A stretch of 64,000 bases of DNA from JACNKJ01 sp964344565 (lineage in GTDB: Bacteria; Krumholzibacteriota; Krumholzibacteriia; JACNKJ01): positions 186,001 to 250,000 of the forward strand of contig CAYFNT010000001.1 of NCBI GenBank assembly GCA_964344565.1, written 5' to 3'. The translations under genes and the position numbers were made by a program. This document shows positions 7,516-16,979 of the stretch, piece after piece. A model generated the notes under the pieces. That model ran no database searches and was not told the origin of the DNA. It saw nothing but the letters and a program-made list of their open reading frames with translations. The number at the start of each line of letters is the position of its first letter. The first letter of the stretch is position 1.

Positions 7516-10098
7516 TTAGCGACGGAGGGTCACGGTCTTGCTGCCCAGCACTTCGTCGCCGCTGCGAACCCGCGCCAGGTAGAGCCCCGAGGCTAGAGGA
7601 TTGCCCCGGGAATCGCAAGCGTTCCAGAAGACCCGTCCGGGGCCTTCCGCGCCGGTCATGCGCTTCGACCAGACCTTGCGTCCCGCCACCGTGAAGAGCT
7701 CGATCTCGAGCTCGGAGCTGCGATCCAGCTCCCAGGCGATCCAGGATCCGCCTTCGCTGGGGTTCGGGTAGACCGGCAGCACCCGTCCCCGCAGGAACTG
7801 CGGCGGAGGTGTGGCCGTGACCTGGTCGATGTCGATGGACCAGATGCTCCGGCCATAGCTGCCCGCGTAGAGCCGCCGATTCGCCTGATCGAGCTTGAGC
7901 TGATTGACCACCACGTTCGGCAGTCCCGCTCCCAGCGCTGTCCAGCTGGCGCCGGCGCTCTCGGTCACGTAGACGCCGAGGTCCGTGGCCACGAACCAGC
8001 GTCCGGCGTGGTCGGGATCGGCGATGAGGTCGTTGGCCGGCGCGTCCGGGAGGTTGCCGTCCACCGGCGACCAGGTGGCGCCCAGATTGGTCGTGCGATA
8101 GACGTGGGCCATGTCCTCGGCCCAGCGGAATCCGGAGAGGGTCACGTAGGCCGTGTCGCGATCGTTGGGATCGCAGTGGATGCTCGTGATCCAGCGCTCG
8201 GGCAGCAGGCCGGACACGTCCATCCAGCTTCCGCCGCCGTTGCCGGTCACCGAGACCACGCCGTCGTCGCTGCCGGCCCAGATCACGTCTCCGTCCAGGG
8301 GCGAGACCGCGATGGAGAAGAGGGTGCCGCGCACCTGTCCCGATCCGCCGGAGGTGCCGCCGGTGAGATCGCCGCTGATGGCCGTCCAGCTGGTGTTGCT
8401 GGAGCTGCGATGCACCTTGTCGGTGCCGAAATAGCGCCGGTCGGCGTTGGTGGGATCCTGCACGAGGGGACAGTTCCAGTTGAAGCGTCCGGACAGTCCG
8501 CTGGTGGCGCCGCTGAAGGAGCCGCCGCCGTTGCTCGAGTAGCCCAGGCCGCCGTACTGGTACTGGGCCCAGACGCGGCTGGAACTGCTGGGATGCACCA
8601 AGGGCCCGAATCCGTCGCCGCCGTAGATCATGTTCCAGTCGTCGAGCTGGCCCGTGGTGGTGCGGCAGGTGCCGTTGTCCTGAAGCCCCGCGAAGAGGGC
8701 GTTGGCATTGTTAGCGTCGAGGGCGAACTTGTAGATCTGCGAGATGGGCATGTCGGGCAGCTTGGTCCAGCTCGTGCCGTTGGTGGACCGGTACACGCCG
8801 CCGTCGTTGCCTTCGTACATCACCGGGCTCGTGCCCGAACCGAAGGCCAGGCCGTGATGGTCCACGTGCATGCTGCCGGCGGCCCAGGAGTAGCTCGCCC
8901 CACCATTGGTGCTGCGATAGAAGTCGAGGCCGAGCACGTAGATGTGGTCGGGGTTGGCGGTGTTGATGCGCACGTTGCCGAACCACCAGCCGTAGGACGC
9001 GTAGACGCCCGAAAGGGATCCGTCGTTGGTGCGGGTCCAGCTGTCGCCGCCGTTGGTGCTGCGGTAGAGGCCGTCGAAATAGCCGGTCTTGTCGGCGTAG
9101 ATGGCGCACATGACGCCCGGCTGGGATTCGCAGACGGCCAGGCCGATGCGCCCGCTCTGGCTGTTGGGCGTGGGCAGGCCGCCCCCGAGCAGAGACCAGT
9201 TGTCGCCGCCGTCGGTGCTGCGGTACACGGCGCAGTTCGATCCGCCGTAGCTGTAGGCCGTGGGCTGGCGCAGGTGCTGCCACATGGCGGCCACCAGCAC
9301 GTTGGGATCATCGGCCCGCATGATGATGTCGATGCATCCCGTGTCCTCGGCGGTGAAGAGCACCCGCTCCCAGCTGTCGCCGCCGTCGACGCTGCGGTAG
9401 ACGCCGCGCTCCTGGCTGGTCTGCCAGTGATGCCCGTTGGCCGCCACGAAGATGCGGTCCGGATCGCCGGGATCGACCACGATGCGCCCGATGGAACCGG
9501 TTTCCTCGAGCCCCAGGGAGACCCAGCTCGCGCCCTGATCGTCGCTGCGATAGACGCCCGTGCCGCCGTAGGCCACGCTGCCGCCGCCGGGATTCACCTC
9601 GCCGGTGCCCACGTAGAGGCGGTCGGCGTCGCTGGGATCGAGCACTATAGCGCCGATGGAGAGGGTGGGCATGTCGTCGAAGAGGGGCGTCCAGTGCTGG
9701 CCCGCGTCGTCGCTGCGGAGCACGCCGCCCTCGGCCGCGCCGGCGTAGACCACGTCGTCGTCACGGGGATCCACGGCCATGCAGGTGATGCGCCCGCCGA
9801 TGTTCGTGGGCCCTTCCAGTTCCCACTGTGCCTGATCCCTATCGCCGGCCTCGGCACGCAAAGCGGCCGCCTGAAGCTGGGCCTCGCGCCAGGCTTCGTG
9901 GGGAATCTCGCCCTGGGGATAGACGCGCTTGGCGTGGAACCAGGGATTGGGCGCCTTGGGTATGAGCCCGTCTCCCGGAACCTGGGAATGATGCTTCCTG
10001 GGCGGGGAAACCTCATCGCTGGAACTCAGAACTATGAAGCCGACGACGAGGGTGAACACGGCAATCAAGGCCATAGGCCAGGCATTGCGGGCAGGCAT
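7516..10098 (-). CDS. Secreted BNR/Asp-box propeller protein with sorting tail
   Basis: An 860-residue exported protein. The N-terminal membrane segment (MALIAVFTLVVGFIVL) is a signal or anchor. Residues ~90-760 hold around ten Asp-box motifs of the form SxDxGxxW (SDDAGQHW, SDDQGASW, SVDGGDSW, STDGGDNW, STNGGDSW and others), typical of VPS10/sortilin-like and BNR beta-propellers. The last ~80 residues form a FlgD-like sorting domain (VYPNPSEGGSWIAWEL, then FTVAGRKVWSKRM, then SGLYLARV). The usual PNPFNP is replaced by PNPSEG. The ATG is preceded by GAGGAG. The family includes proteins called 'glycosyl hydrolase BNR repeat', but no glycosidase catalytic residues are identifiable, so enzymatic activity is not claimed. 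Confidence 0.85.
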   Translation of the reverse strand: MPARNAWPMALIAVFTLVVGFIVLSSSDEVSPPRKHHSQVPGDGLIPKAPNPWFHAKRVYPQGEIPHEAWREAQLQAAALRAEAGDRDQAQWELEGPTNIGGRITCMAVDPRDDDVVYAGAAEGGVLRSDDAGQHWTPLFDDMPTLSIGAIVLDPSDADRLYVGTGEVNPGGGSVAYGGTGVYRSDDQGASWVSLGLEETGSIGRIVVDPGDPDRIFVAANGHHWQTSQERGVYRSVDGGDSWERVLFTAEDTGCIDIIMRADDPNVLVAAMWQHLRQPTAYSYGGSNCAVYRSTDGGDNWSLLGGGLPTPNSQSGRIGLAVCESQPGVMCAIYADKTGYFDGLYRSTNGGDSWTRTNDGSLSGVYASYGWWFGNVRINTANPDHIYVLGLDFYRSTNGGASYSWAAGSMHVDHHGLAFGSGTSPVMYEGNDGGVYRSTNGTSWTKLPDMPISQIYKFALDANNANALFAGLQDNGTCRTTTGQLDDWNMIYGGDGFGPLVHPSSSSRVWAQYQYGGLGYSSNGGGSFSGATSGLSGRFNWNCPLVQDPTNADRRYFGTDKVHRSSSNTSWTAISGDLTGGTSGGSGQVRGTLFSIAVSPLDGDVIWAGSDDGVVSVTGNGGGSWMDVSGLLPERWITSIHCDPNDRDTAYVTLSGFRWAEDMAHVYRTTNLGATWSPVDGNLPDAPANDLIADPDHAGRWFVATDLGVYVTESAGASWTALGAGLPNVVVNQLKLDQANRRLYAGSYGRSIWSIDIDQVTATPPPQFLRGRVLPVYPNPSEGGSWIAWELDRSSELEIELFTVAGRKVWSKRMTGAEGPGRVFWNACDSRGNPLASGLYLARVRSGDEVLGSKTVTLRR

Positions 10099-10212
10099 GG
10101 GAGCTCCTCGAGGAATGGGTCGCCCACAATTATAGCGCGGAACGGCCGCTACCCGCTACCCGCTTCCCGCGGCCCGCTTTCGGGTTGCACCCAGGTAGAG
10201 TTTTTTGACCGG

Positions 10213-11160
10213 CTAGCCGATGGCGGATTGTACACGTGTACAGTCATGAACCAACCGATGACAGGCCGAACAGAGGGTGGTCAGATTTTCAGGCTCGTTG
10301 CCGCCACCTTCGAAACGCGGCCTGATGTGGTGCACTTCCAGGAAATGCCTGTTGCCGCAGCCAGGTGACTGGCAGCGATGCCGGTCGCGTTTGAGGACCT
10401 GGTTTCGGAGCTTCGGTGGAATGCTGCTTCGGTTCACGCCGTCATTGCCCAGTACCTTCGCGTCATCGGTAGGCGCATCGGTTTCGAGCATTCCGCGGCT
10501 TGTCTGAACTTTCTTTCCTCCGCAGTCCTCACATTGGTAGATGACTGCCTGCTTGGGCCTCGACTGTACCCGGGTACAATCTGAACTGCCCGAGGCCAGG
10601 GCCAGCGCTTGAAGCAGTAGCTCTTCGCGGGAGCCCTTCAGGCCCTGCTTGCGGAGCGCTTCCTCCAGGGCTTCCAGCTGGGCTAAGTGCTCGGGCTCGA
10701 GTCTCAGATGTACATTCATTTTCCGAAGCGCGCTGGGAGCCGGCCTCTCCTTAGAAAAGAGGCCGGGCTCCGGCGCGCGCCCGGATCGAGCTGCTTTCGC
10801 CTTGCGCTCCAATTCACGGCGACCGGAGCGTATCGCCTCGTCGATCCAGGCTGTCTGAGTTTTGGGCTTGGCCACTCGAGCGACCACCCGCGCCTTGGTC
10901 CAGCTCAATTCACCGGAAGCCACCGCCTTCTTCACTTTCGGTAGGGTCTTGAACGACTCGGCGAGTCGCTGGAACTGGTAGAACTTCGCGTCAGAGAATT
11001 GCAGAGCTTCACGAGAGTACTGCCGCATGGACGAGTAGCCCAGCTCACGGAAGAGCTTTCGTGAGTAGATCTCGGCGAAGAGCAGCACGGCCTGTTTCTC
11101 GACGCGGGCGAGCTCAGATATTATGGAAAGCAAACGAGAATGAAGTTCAGATGCAGACAT
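10213..11160 (-). CDS. HNH endonuclease family protein
   Basis: A 315-residue protein with a helical N-terminal region (residues ~1-130) like those preceding HNH domains in DUF222-type proteins, and a C-terminal HNH nuclease domain (~250-300). The zinc cysteines are visible in CQSPGCG and LCSACH. The active-site motif is LEVHHIRPRFEGGG followed by NEPENLTTLC. The ribosome-binding site GGAGG lies 6 bases before the ATG. The peptide DCTRVQS occurs twice, at about residue 195 and at the extreme C-terminus. Each copy is encoded over a 14-bp palindrome, listed separately. The gene could be a selfish or mobile nuclease, or a DNA-repair or defence nuclease. No intron or intein context is visible. 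Confidence 0.82.
   Translation of the reverse strand: MSASELHSRLLSIISELARVEKQAVLLFAEIYSRKLFRELGYSSMRQYSREALQFSDAKFYQFQRLAESFKTLPKVKKAVASGELSWTKARVVARVAKPKTQTAWIDEAIRSGRRELERKAKAARSGRAPEPGLFSKERPAPSALRKMNVHLRLEPEHLAQLEALEEALRKQGLKGSREELLLQALALASGSSDCTRVQSRPKQAVIYQCEDCGGKKVQTSRGMLETDAPTDDAKVLGNDGVNRSSIPPKLRNQVLKRDRHRCQSPGCGNRHFLEVHHIRPRFEGGGNEPENLTTLCSACHRLVHDCTRVQSAIG
10229..10242. repeat. 14-bp palindrome near the 3' end of the HNH gene
   Basis: TGTACACGTGTACA is perfectly self-complementary. It encodes part of the C-terminal CTRVQ peptide of the HNH protein, about 15 bp before its stop codon. It shares the frame TGTAC-N4-GTACA with a second palindrome at 10565-10578. Confidence 0.7.
10565..10578. 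repeat. Second 14-bp palindrome inside the HNH gene
   Basis: TGTACCCGGGTACA is a perfect palindrome sharing the TGTAC-N4-GTACA frame with 10229-10242. It encodes the internal copy of CTRVQ in the linker before the HNH domain. Confidence 0.7.
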
Positions 11161-11375
11161 CCCGGACCTCCGAAAAGGAGCTGCGGGAGGATGTCGGGGA
11201 GGCTCTCAATATAGTGAACGAGGGTCCTTTGCGCAAGGCTTAACGCCAAGAAAACAAATGAGATACGCAGGATTTTGAGGTGCCTGCGGAGGCCTTGATA
11301 AGCAGGCCTCAGGCTGGACAGATCGCGGACCAAGTTCTAGTTTAGCGGATCAATCATCCGACCCGTGAGGATCCC

Positions 11376-13076
<1,701 letters not shown>

Positions 13077-13087
13077 GGCATCGACGG

Positions 13088-13116
13088 TTGACCCCTTCTG
13101 GAACCGAATCTATTCT
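13088..13116 (+). promoter_or_regulatory. Sigma70-type promoter for the selenoprotein candidate
   Basis: TTGACC (13088-13093) and TATTCT (13111-13116) are separated by 17 nt, matching consensus at 5 and 4 of 6 bases. The element lies 45 bp before the ATG at 13162, in the short gap after glnS. Confidence 0.55.
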
Positions 13117-13161
13117 CCTGCCGTTTCCCGGGATCCATCCCTGAACCTGGAGTTCTTATCT

Positions 13162-14517
13162 ATGCGACGAAATTCCTGGTCGTCCGGCGCGCTTCTCGCG
13201 TCGCTGCTCATCCTGGTCGCCTCGGCGGCCCTCGCCGAAGTCTCGGTGGTCATCGGATACGACACCCGAGCGGTGGGCGAGATCGATCCCTGCGGCTGAC
13301 CCACCAAGCCGAAAGGCGGCATCGCCCGGCGGGCGCATGTCATCGAGAATCTGAGGGCCGAGAACGACCACGTGCTCATTCTTTCAGGCGGAGACAACTT
13401 CACCGGTCGCGACGACCGCGAGTGGAAGCGCCAGTCGGACTTCCTCTGGCAGCTCATGGGTGAGGTGGGCTGGGATCTCAGCGCCGTCCAGAGCACGGAC
13501 CTGATCCAGGGCGTCGAGTCACTGAAGGGCAAGGCCGCCGAGCAGAACATTCCTCTGATCTGCTCGAACATCGTCGATGAGAAGGGGAGACAGGTGTTCG
13601 AGGCATCCCGGATCTTCGAGATCGAGGGCAAACGCATCGGCGTGCTCTCGGTGGTGGATCCCGAGCATCAGAACGCGCGCACTCGCATGGAAGACACCCT
13701 CGACTTCAGCGATGCCCACAAGGCTATCAAGAAGGGCGTGAACGAACTGCGCCAGACCTGCGACGCGGTGATCCTGCTCTTCGGCGGACGCCGCGAGTCG
13801 GCCCTGCGGCACTGTGACGCCGTCGAGGGCATCGACCTGATCTTCTACGGGATGGCCACCAGCAGTCAGCGCGTGCCCGCGGAAACCGAGCAGGGTACGC
13901 CCGTCTATTCCGCGGCGAATCGGGGCAAGGACTTCGGCGAGATCACCCTGACCATCGCAGACGACGGCAGCGTGAAGTGCAGCCCCTTCACCATCCACGA
14001 ACTCGACAAGCAGATCGCCGAGGACGAGCACGTGCTCGGCTTCTACACCCAGTACAAGGCCGAAGAGGCCCTGCGCCGCTCACGCAGCCGCGAGATCCGA
14101 ATGGCCGTGAAGGACATGGCCGATAAGGAAGTGCGGCACAGTTTCGTGGGCGTGGAGAACTGCACGGCCTGTCACCAGACTATCGTGGACGACTACTACA
14201 CCACCGCTCACGCCTCGGCCTTCGACACCCTCATCGACGAGTTCCAGGAGAACAATCCCGACTGCGTGGCCTGCCACGTCACGGGATGGCAGGTGCCCGG
14301 CGGATTCGGACAGGCCAGCTCGGAAAAGCGCAGCATGGAGCACGTGCAGTGCGAGGCCTGCCACGGCTACGGAACCGCCCACAACCGCACGGGCGAGCTC
14401 GTGGACTTCGCCCGCGCCAACTGCGTGAGCTGCCACAACGACCAGATGCCTGACGACTGCGGAGGCGCCGGCCGAGAATTCGACTACGACGACTATTGGA
14501 AGCTCATCGAACACTAG
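13162..14517 (+). CDS. Metallophosphoesterase-tetraheme cytochrome, predicted selenoprotein (UGA at codon 46)
   Basis: If the in-frame TGA at 13297-13299 is read through, this is one 451-residue exported protein. A clear signal peptide (LLASLLILVASAALA) is followed at once by YDTRAVGEIDPCG, then the UGA codon, then PTKPKGGIARRAHVIENL. From memory, homologues have a DxxGxxxPCGC...GGLARR motif at this point, which puts UGA at a conserved Cys. A 5'-nucleotidase/SoxB-like metallophosphoesterase domain continues (ILSGGDNFTGRD) to about residue 310. Four CxxCH haem motifs follow at residues 334, 368, 397 and 421. GGAG lies 9 bases before the ATG. The reading frame is clean on both sides of the TGA, and nothing resembling a start or ribosome-binding site lies just after it. 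Alternatives are a nonsense mutation or a sequencing error. Catalytic activity is untested. Confidence 0.75.
13308..13330 (+). promoter_or_regulatory. Candidate bacterial SECIS hairpin
   Basis: Directly downstream of the in-frame TGA the mRNA can fold as GCCG (13308-13311), an AAA bulge, GGCG (13315-13318), a 4-base loop GCAU (13319-13322), then CGCC and CGGC (13323-13330). The apical loop starts with G about 20 nt after the UGA, within the distance range of known bacterial SECIS elements. The fold was found by eye and GC-rich coding DNA forms such stems easily, so the support is moderate. Confidence 0.5.
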
Positions 14518-14540
14518 ATTCCCATGTCGAGATAAGCGTA

Positions 14541-14566
14541 GGGGCGCCCGGCCGGGCGCCCCTTTT
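14541..14566 (+). terminator. Intrinsic terminator of the selenoprotein candidate gene
   Basis: The palindrome GGGGCGCCCG-GC-CGGGCGCCCC (14541-14562) is followed immediately by TTTT. It begins 24 bp after the stop codon and faces the convergent lipoprotein gene. Confidence 0.85.
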
Positions 14567-14569
14567 CGT

Positions 14570-15502
14570 TCAGCGCCTGCTCTCCACTTCCAGGACCACC
14601 GGTTCCAGGATCGCGTCGTTGAGATCGAAGCTCCATTTGGCGAGCCCGTCATCGACGCTGTCGGCATTGCCGCCGACGATGCGACCCGGCATGTCCACCG
14701 AGAGGTTCACCGAGGTCATGAAACTCAGGGCGGCGCCGGGATAGCTTTCGGAGAGTTCACGCTCCAGGCGGCCGTCCTCGTCGGTGAGGAGGTTCTCCAC
14801 GGCGGGACTGACGGCCGCGAGCCTCGCGCCGGGCTTGCGGTCTCGCATGAAGTCCGCGACCTCTTCGGCGAAACTCCGGATGCGTTCGATCACGCGGGGG
14901 TCGTCCTCGCCGGTCTCGATGAAGAGGGCGAGGGAGGAGGTCAACTCCTCTTCGGCCATGGCGCGCAATCGTTTCAGATCCCTTCGGGACAGGAAGCGGT
15001 AGGCCTCGTCGAGCTCTTCCACGAAATTGTCCAGCTGCATCGTGACGATGACGTCGCGAAGCCCTTTCCATCTGAAGGTCTCGCGGTAGATCCAGGTGTC
15101 GCCTTGCCGCTGAAGATCGATTTCATTGCTGAACTCCACGAGTCCGTGGGGGCCGCGGCGCTCCGATCCCTTGAGCCTCACGTCGCCGCTCTGCTTCTGC
15201 CAGCGGCCGGCTCGCTTGATCTCACGCTCGCGGTGGAAGACGCCGAAGCGCTTCTCGAACCAACCATTGTCGTCGTCGAGGCGCTCGAACTTCCAGCCCT
15301 GACGCTTTTCCACTCCGAAGAGCGTTCGGAAGTCGCGGATTTTCATGCCCTGTTCGAGGGCCGAGCCGTCCATGACCATCAGGGAAACTTCACGATGGCC
15401 GCCGCCGTTGGAATCGACCACCACATCCACTTCATAGACCTGGCAGCCGATCAGGGCGACGAGAAGGACCGGAGCCGCGATGCCCATCAGGATCTTCTTC
15501 AT
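14570..15502 (-). CDS. Lipoprotein of unknown function
   Basis: A 310-residue predicted lipoprotein. Residues 1-20 are a lipoprotein signal peptide with lipobox ALIGC, so Cys20 should be acylated. The mature part is a mixed alpha/beta domain with a charged, helical middle (the region around LSRRDLKRLRAMAEEEL). I recognise no family. The early segment VDVVVDSNGGGHREVSLMV resembles the opening of secreted lipoproteins that describe ordered beta-hairpins, but this is weak. The gene stands alone, with a strong terminator on its left belonging to the convergent neighbour. Confidence 0.75.
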   Translation of the reverse strand: MKKILMGIAAPVLLVALIGCQVYEVDVVVDSNGGGHREVSLMVMDGSALEQGMKIRDFRTLFGVEKRQGWKFERLDDDNGWFEKRFGVFHREREIKRAGRWQKQSGDVRLKGSERRGPHGLVEFSNEIDLQRQGDTWIYRETFRWKGLRDVIVTMQLDNFVEELDEAYRFLSRRDLKRLRAMAEEELTSSLALFIETGEDDPRVIERIRSFAEEVADFMRDRKPGARLAAVSPAVENLLTDEDGRLERELSESYPGAALSFMTSVNLSVDMPGRIVGGNADSVDDGLAKWSFDLNDAILEPVVLEVESRR

Positions 15503-15558
15503 GCTTCACCTCCCGGATGAATGGGGGTCCTACGGGCATGAAGGCGATAAGTGACAGG

Positions 15559-15588
15559 AAAACGCCGCCCGAAACTTGGGCGGCGTTT
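15559..15588 (-). terminator. Terminator of the PAS histidine kinase gene
   Basis: AAACGCCGCCC (15560-15570) pairs with GGGCGGCGTTT (15578-15588) around a 7-base loop. On the minus strand the stem ends in TTTT. It lies about 40 bp downstream of the kinase stop codon. Confidence 0.75.
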
Positions 15589-15624
15589 CTGCGCCAAGGC
15601 GTTGATCTTAAATGACTTGTGTCC

Positions 15625-16794
15625 CTAGGCCTGCAGGGCGATCATGGCCTTGAAGGTGGTTCCCGTTTGCTCGTCGGATCGGAAACTCACTTTCCCGCCC
15701 AGGTAGCGTTCGGTGAGCATTTTCATGCTGTAGGTGCCGATTCCGCGCCCGGTGCCTTTGGTGGAGAAGGATCGGTTGAAGATCTGAAGCTGAACATCTC
15801 GGGGGATCACACTCTCGTTGTGGACCCAGAAAACGGCGTGGTCAGAATCACGTTCGCAACCGACCGTCACCGTTCCTCCGGATTGCGAGGCCTCCAGGGC
15901 GTTCTTGATCATGTTGCCGATGACCCGGAAGGCTAGCGCCCTGGCGTTGACTATCTCGGTGTCCTGCGATCCGGGGTGGATCGCAAGGTGCTTGCCTTCT
16001 CCCACCGGGTGACGCTGATAGAGGCAGTGCAGATCGTCCAAGAGTTCGCTGCTTCTGAAGGTTTCGACCTGAGGCTCGAGCTCCCAGCGTTCAGCGGCGA
16101 GGAGTTCGCGTTGGGCGCGAATCTCGTCGAGAAGCTCGCCGGCGAGGTTCGCAAGCATGATGCGAAGCTCGTCTTGTTCCCCGGGGTCCTCCGAATGCTT
16201 GAAGATCTCGGCGATGCTCTGGATGCCGCCGGCGGAGTTGATGATGTCGTGAAAGAAGGTGCGCTCGAGCACTTCCCTACGTTTCTCGCTTGCGATATCC
16301 GTAGCGGAAAAGAGCACCAATTCCTCTCCATCGATTTCGATGGGAGAGGCGTGCACGCGCAAGTCGAGGGAGTCTCCGCTAGACTGAGGAACCTGGCATT
16401 CCCTGGCCGTAGACTCACCATCTTGGGCCGCCAGAATGGCGAGCACGGCTCCGCATTTGCTGCAGGCCTCGCTCGTGCCGCAACCCGCGGGAGTCTGCGT
16501 GGAGTGTTCGCACTGCAGTCCCTCCCCGGGTCGGGCTCCCAGCACCTTCGCGAGCTCGCCGCCACCCAGGGCATCCACGAGGACCCGGTTCGCCCCGACG
16601 ATTTGACGATTTCCGTCGAGCACCGCCACGAACTGCGGCAAGGCGTCGATCACGTGGCAGAGCTGCCGCTGCCTGGAGACCAGATAGGCCCGTTCAACGA
16701 TGGCCTCCTGATCACTCCGATCCGGACTGGCGAAATGAGTCTGCAGCTGGGTGTTGGAGGAACTGCTTGTTTCTGTCACGGTGACATCGGACAT
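15625..16794 (-). CDS. Soluble PAS-domain sensor histidine kinase
   Basis: A 389-residue cytoplasmic two-component kinase without membrane segments. Residues ~40-170 form a PAS-like domain containing an unusual cysteine set (C95, C105, C111, C114) in the pattern C-x9-C-x5-C-x2-C, which could bind a metal or sense redox. The phospho-acceptor is H182 in FFHDIINSAGGI, a short HDxxN-type H-box. The HATPase domain carries the N-box VIGNMIKNALEAS and the G-box GRGIGTYSMKML. No response regulator is adjacent, so it is an orphan. It is divergent from tldD. The start ATG is preceded by GAGGGCGGAA. Confidence 0.88.
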   Translation of the reverse strand: MSDVTVTETSSSSNTQLQTHFASPDRSDQEAIVERAYLVSRQRQLCHVIDALPQFVAVLDGNRQIVGANRVLVDALGGGELAKVLGARPGEGLQCEHSTQTPAGCGTSEACSKCGAVLAILAAQDGESTARECQVPQSSGDSLDLRVHASPIEIDGEELVLFSATDIASEKRREVLERTFFHDIINSAGGIQSIAEIFKHSEDPGEQDELRIMLANLAGELLDEIRAQRELLAAERWELEPQVETFRSSELLDDLHCLYQRHPVGEGKHLAIHPGSQDTEIVNARALAFRVIGNMIKNALEASQSGGTVTVGCERDSDHAVFWVHNESVIPRDVQLQIFNRSFSTKGTGRGIGTYSMKMLTERYLGGKVSFRSDEQTGTTFKAMIALQA

Positions 16795-16920
16795 TTCCGC
16801 CCTCGATTTCTCGAAACATGTGCTAGGGTTGCGAGTACGACCTCACGATTCCCAAAAGGATCGCTGGATTGAACGCCGAGAATACCCAAATGCAGAGTTG
16901 CAAGGAGTCGGCCAAGGAGC

Positions 16921-16949
16921 TTCACACCACTGTGGCTTTCCACTATCAT
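16921..16949 (+). promoter_or_regulatory. Promoter of tldD-tldE
   Basis: TTCACA (16921-16926) and TATCAT (16944-16949) are spaced by 17 nt and match consensus at 5 of 6 bases each. The -10 ends 30 bp before the tldD ATG. Confidence 0.65.
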
Positions 16950-16979
16950 GCCCATTCCGCGAACTAAGGAGAGCTGAGC

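Noticed and set aside
10140..10190. Short direct repeats (GCTACCCGCTACCCGC...) downstream of the HNH gene
   Set aside because: Only a few imperfect copies of a 7-base unit in about 40 bp, with no similar array elsewhere in the window; probably simple-sequence drift.
8008..10368. 786-residue plus-strand frame opposite the Asp-box protein
   Set aside because: A shadow of the minus-strand gene: no domain, Val/Ala/Gly/His-biased composition and no ribosome-binding site.
13372..14517. Separate gene starting after the in-frame TGA
   Set aside because: The GTG there has no ribosome-binding site and lies inside the conserved phosphoesterase core (ILSGGDNF). The signal peptide lies before the TGA, so a single selenoprotein gene is the better model.
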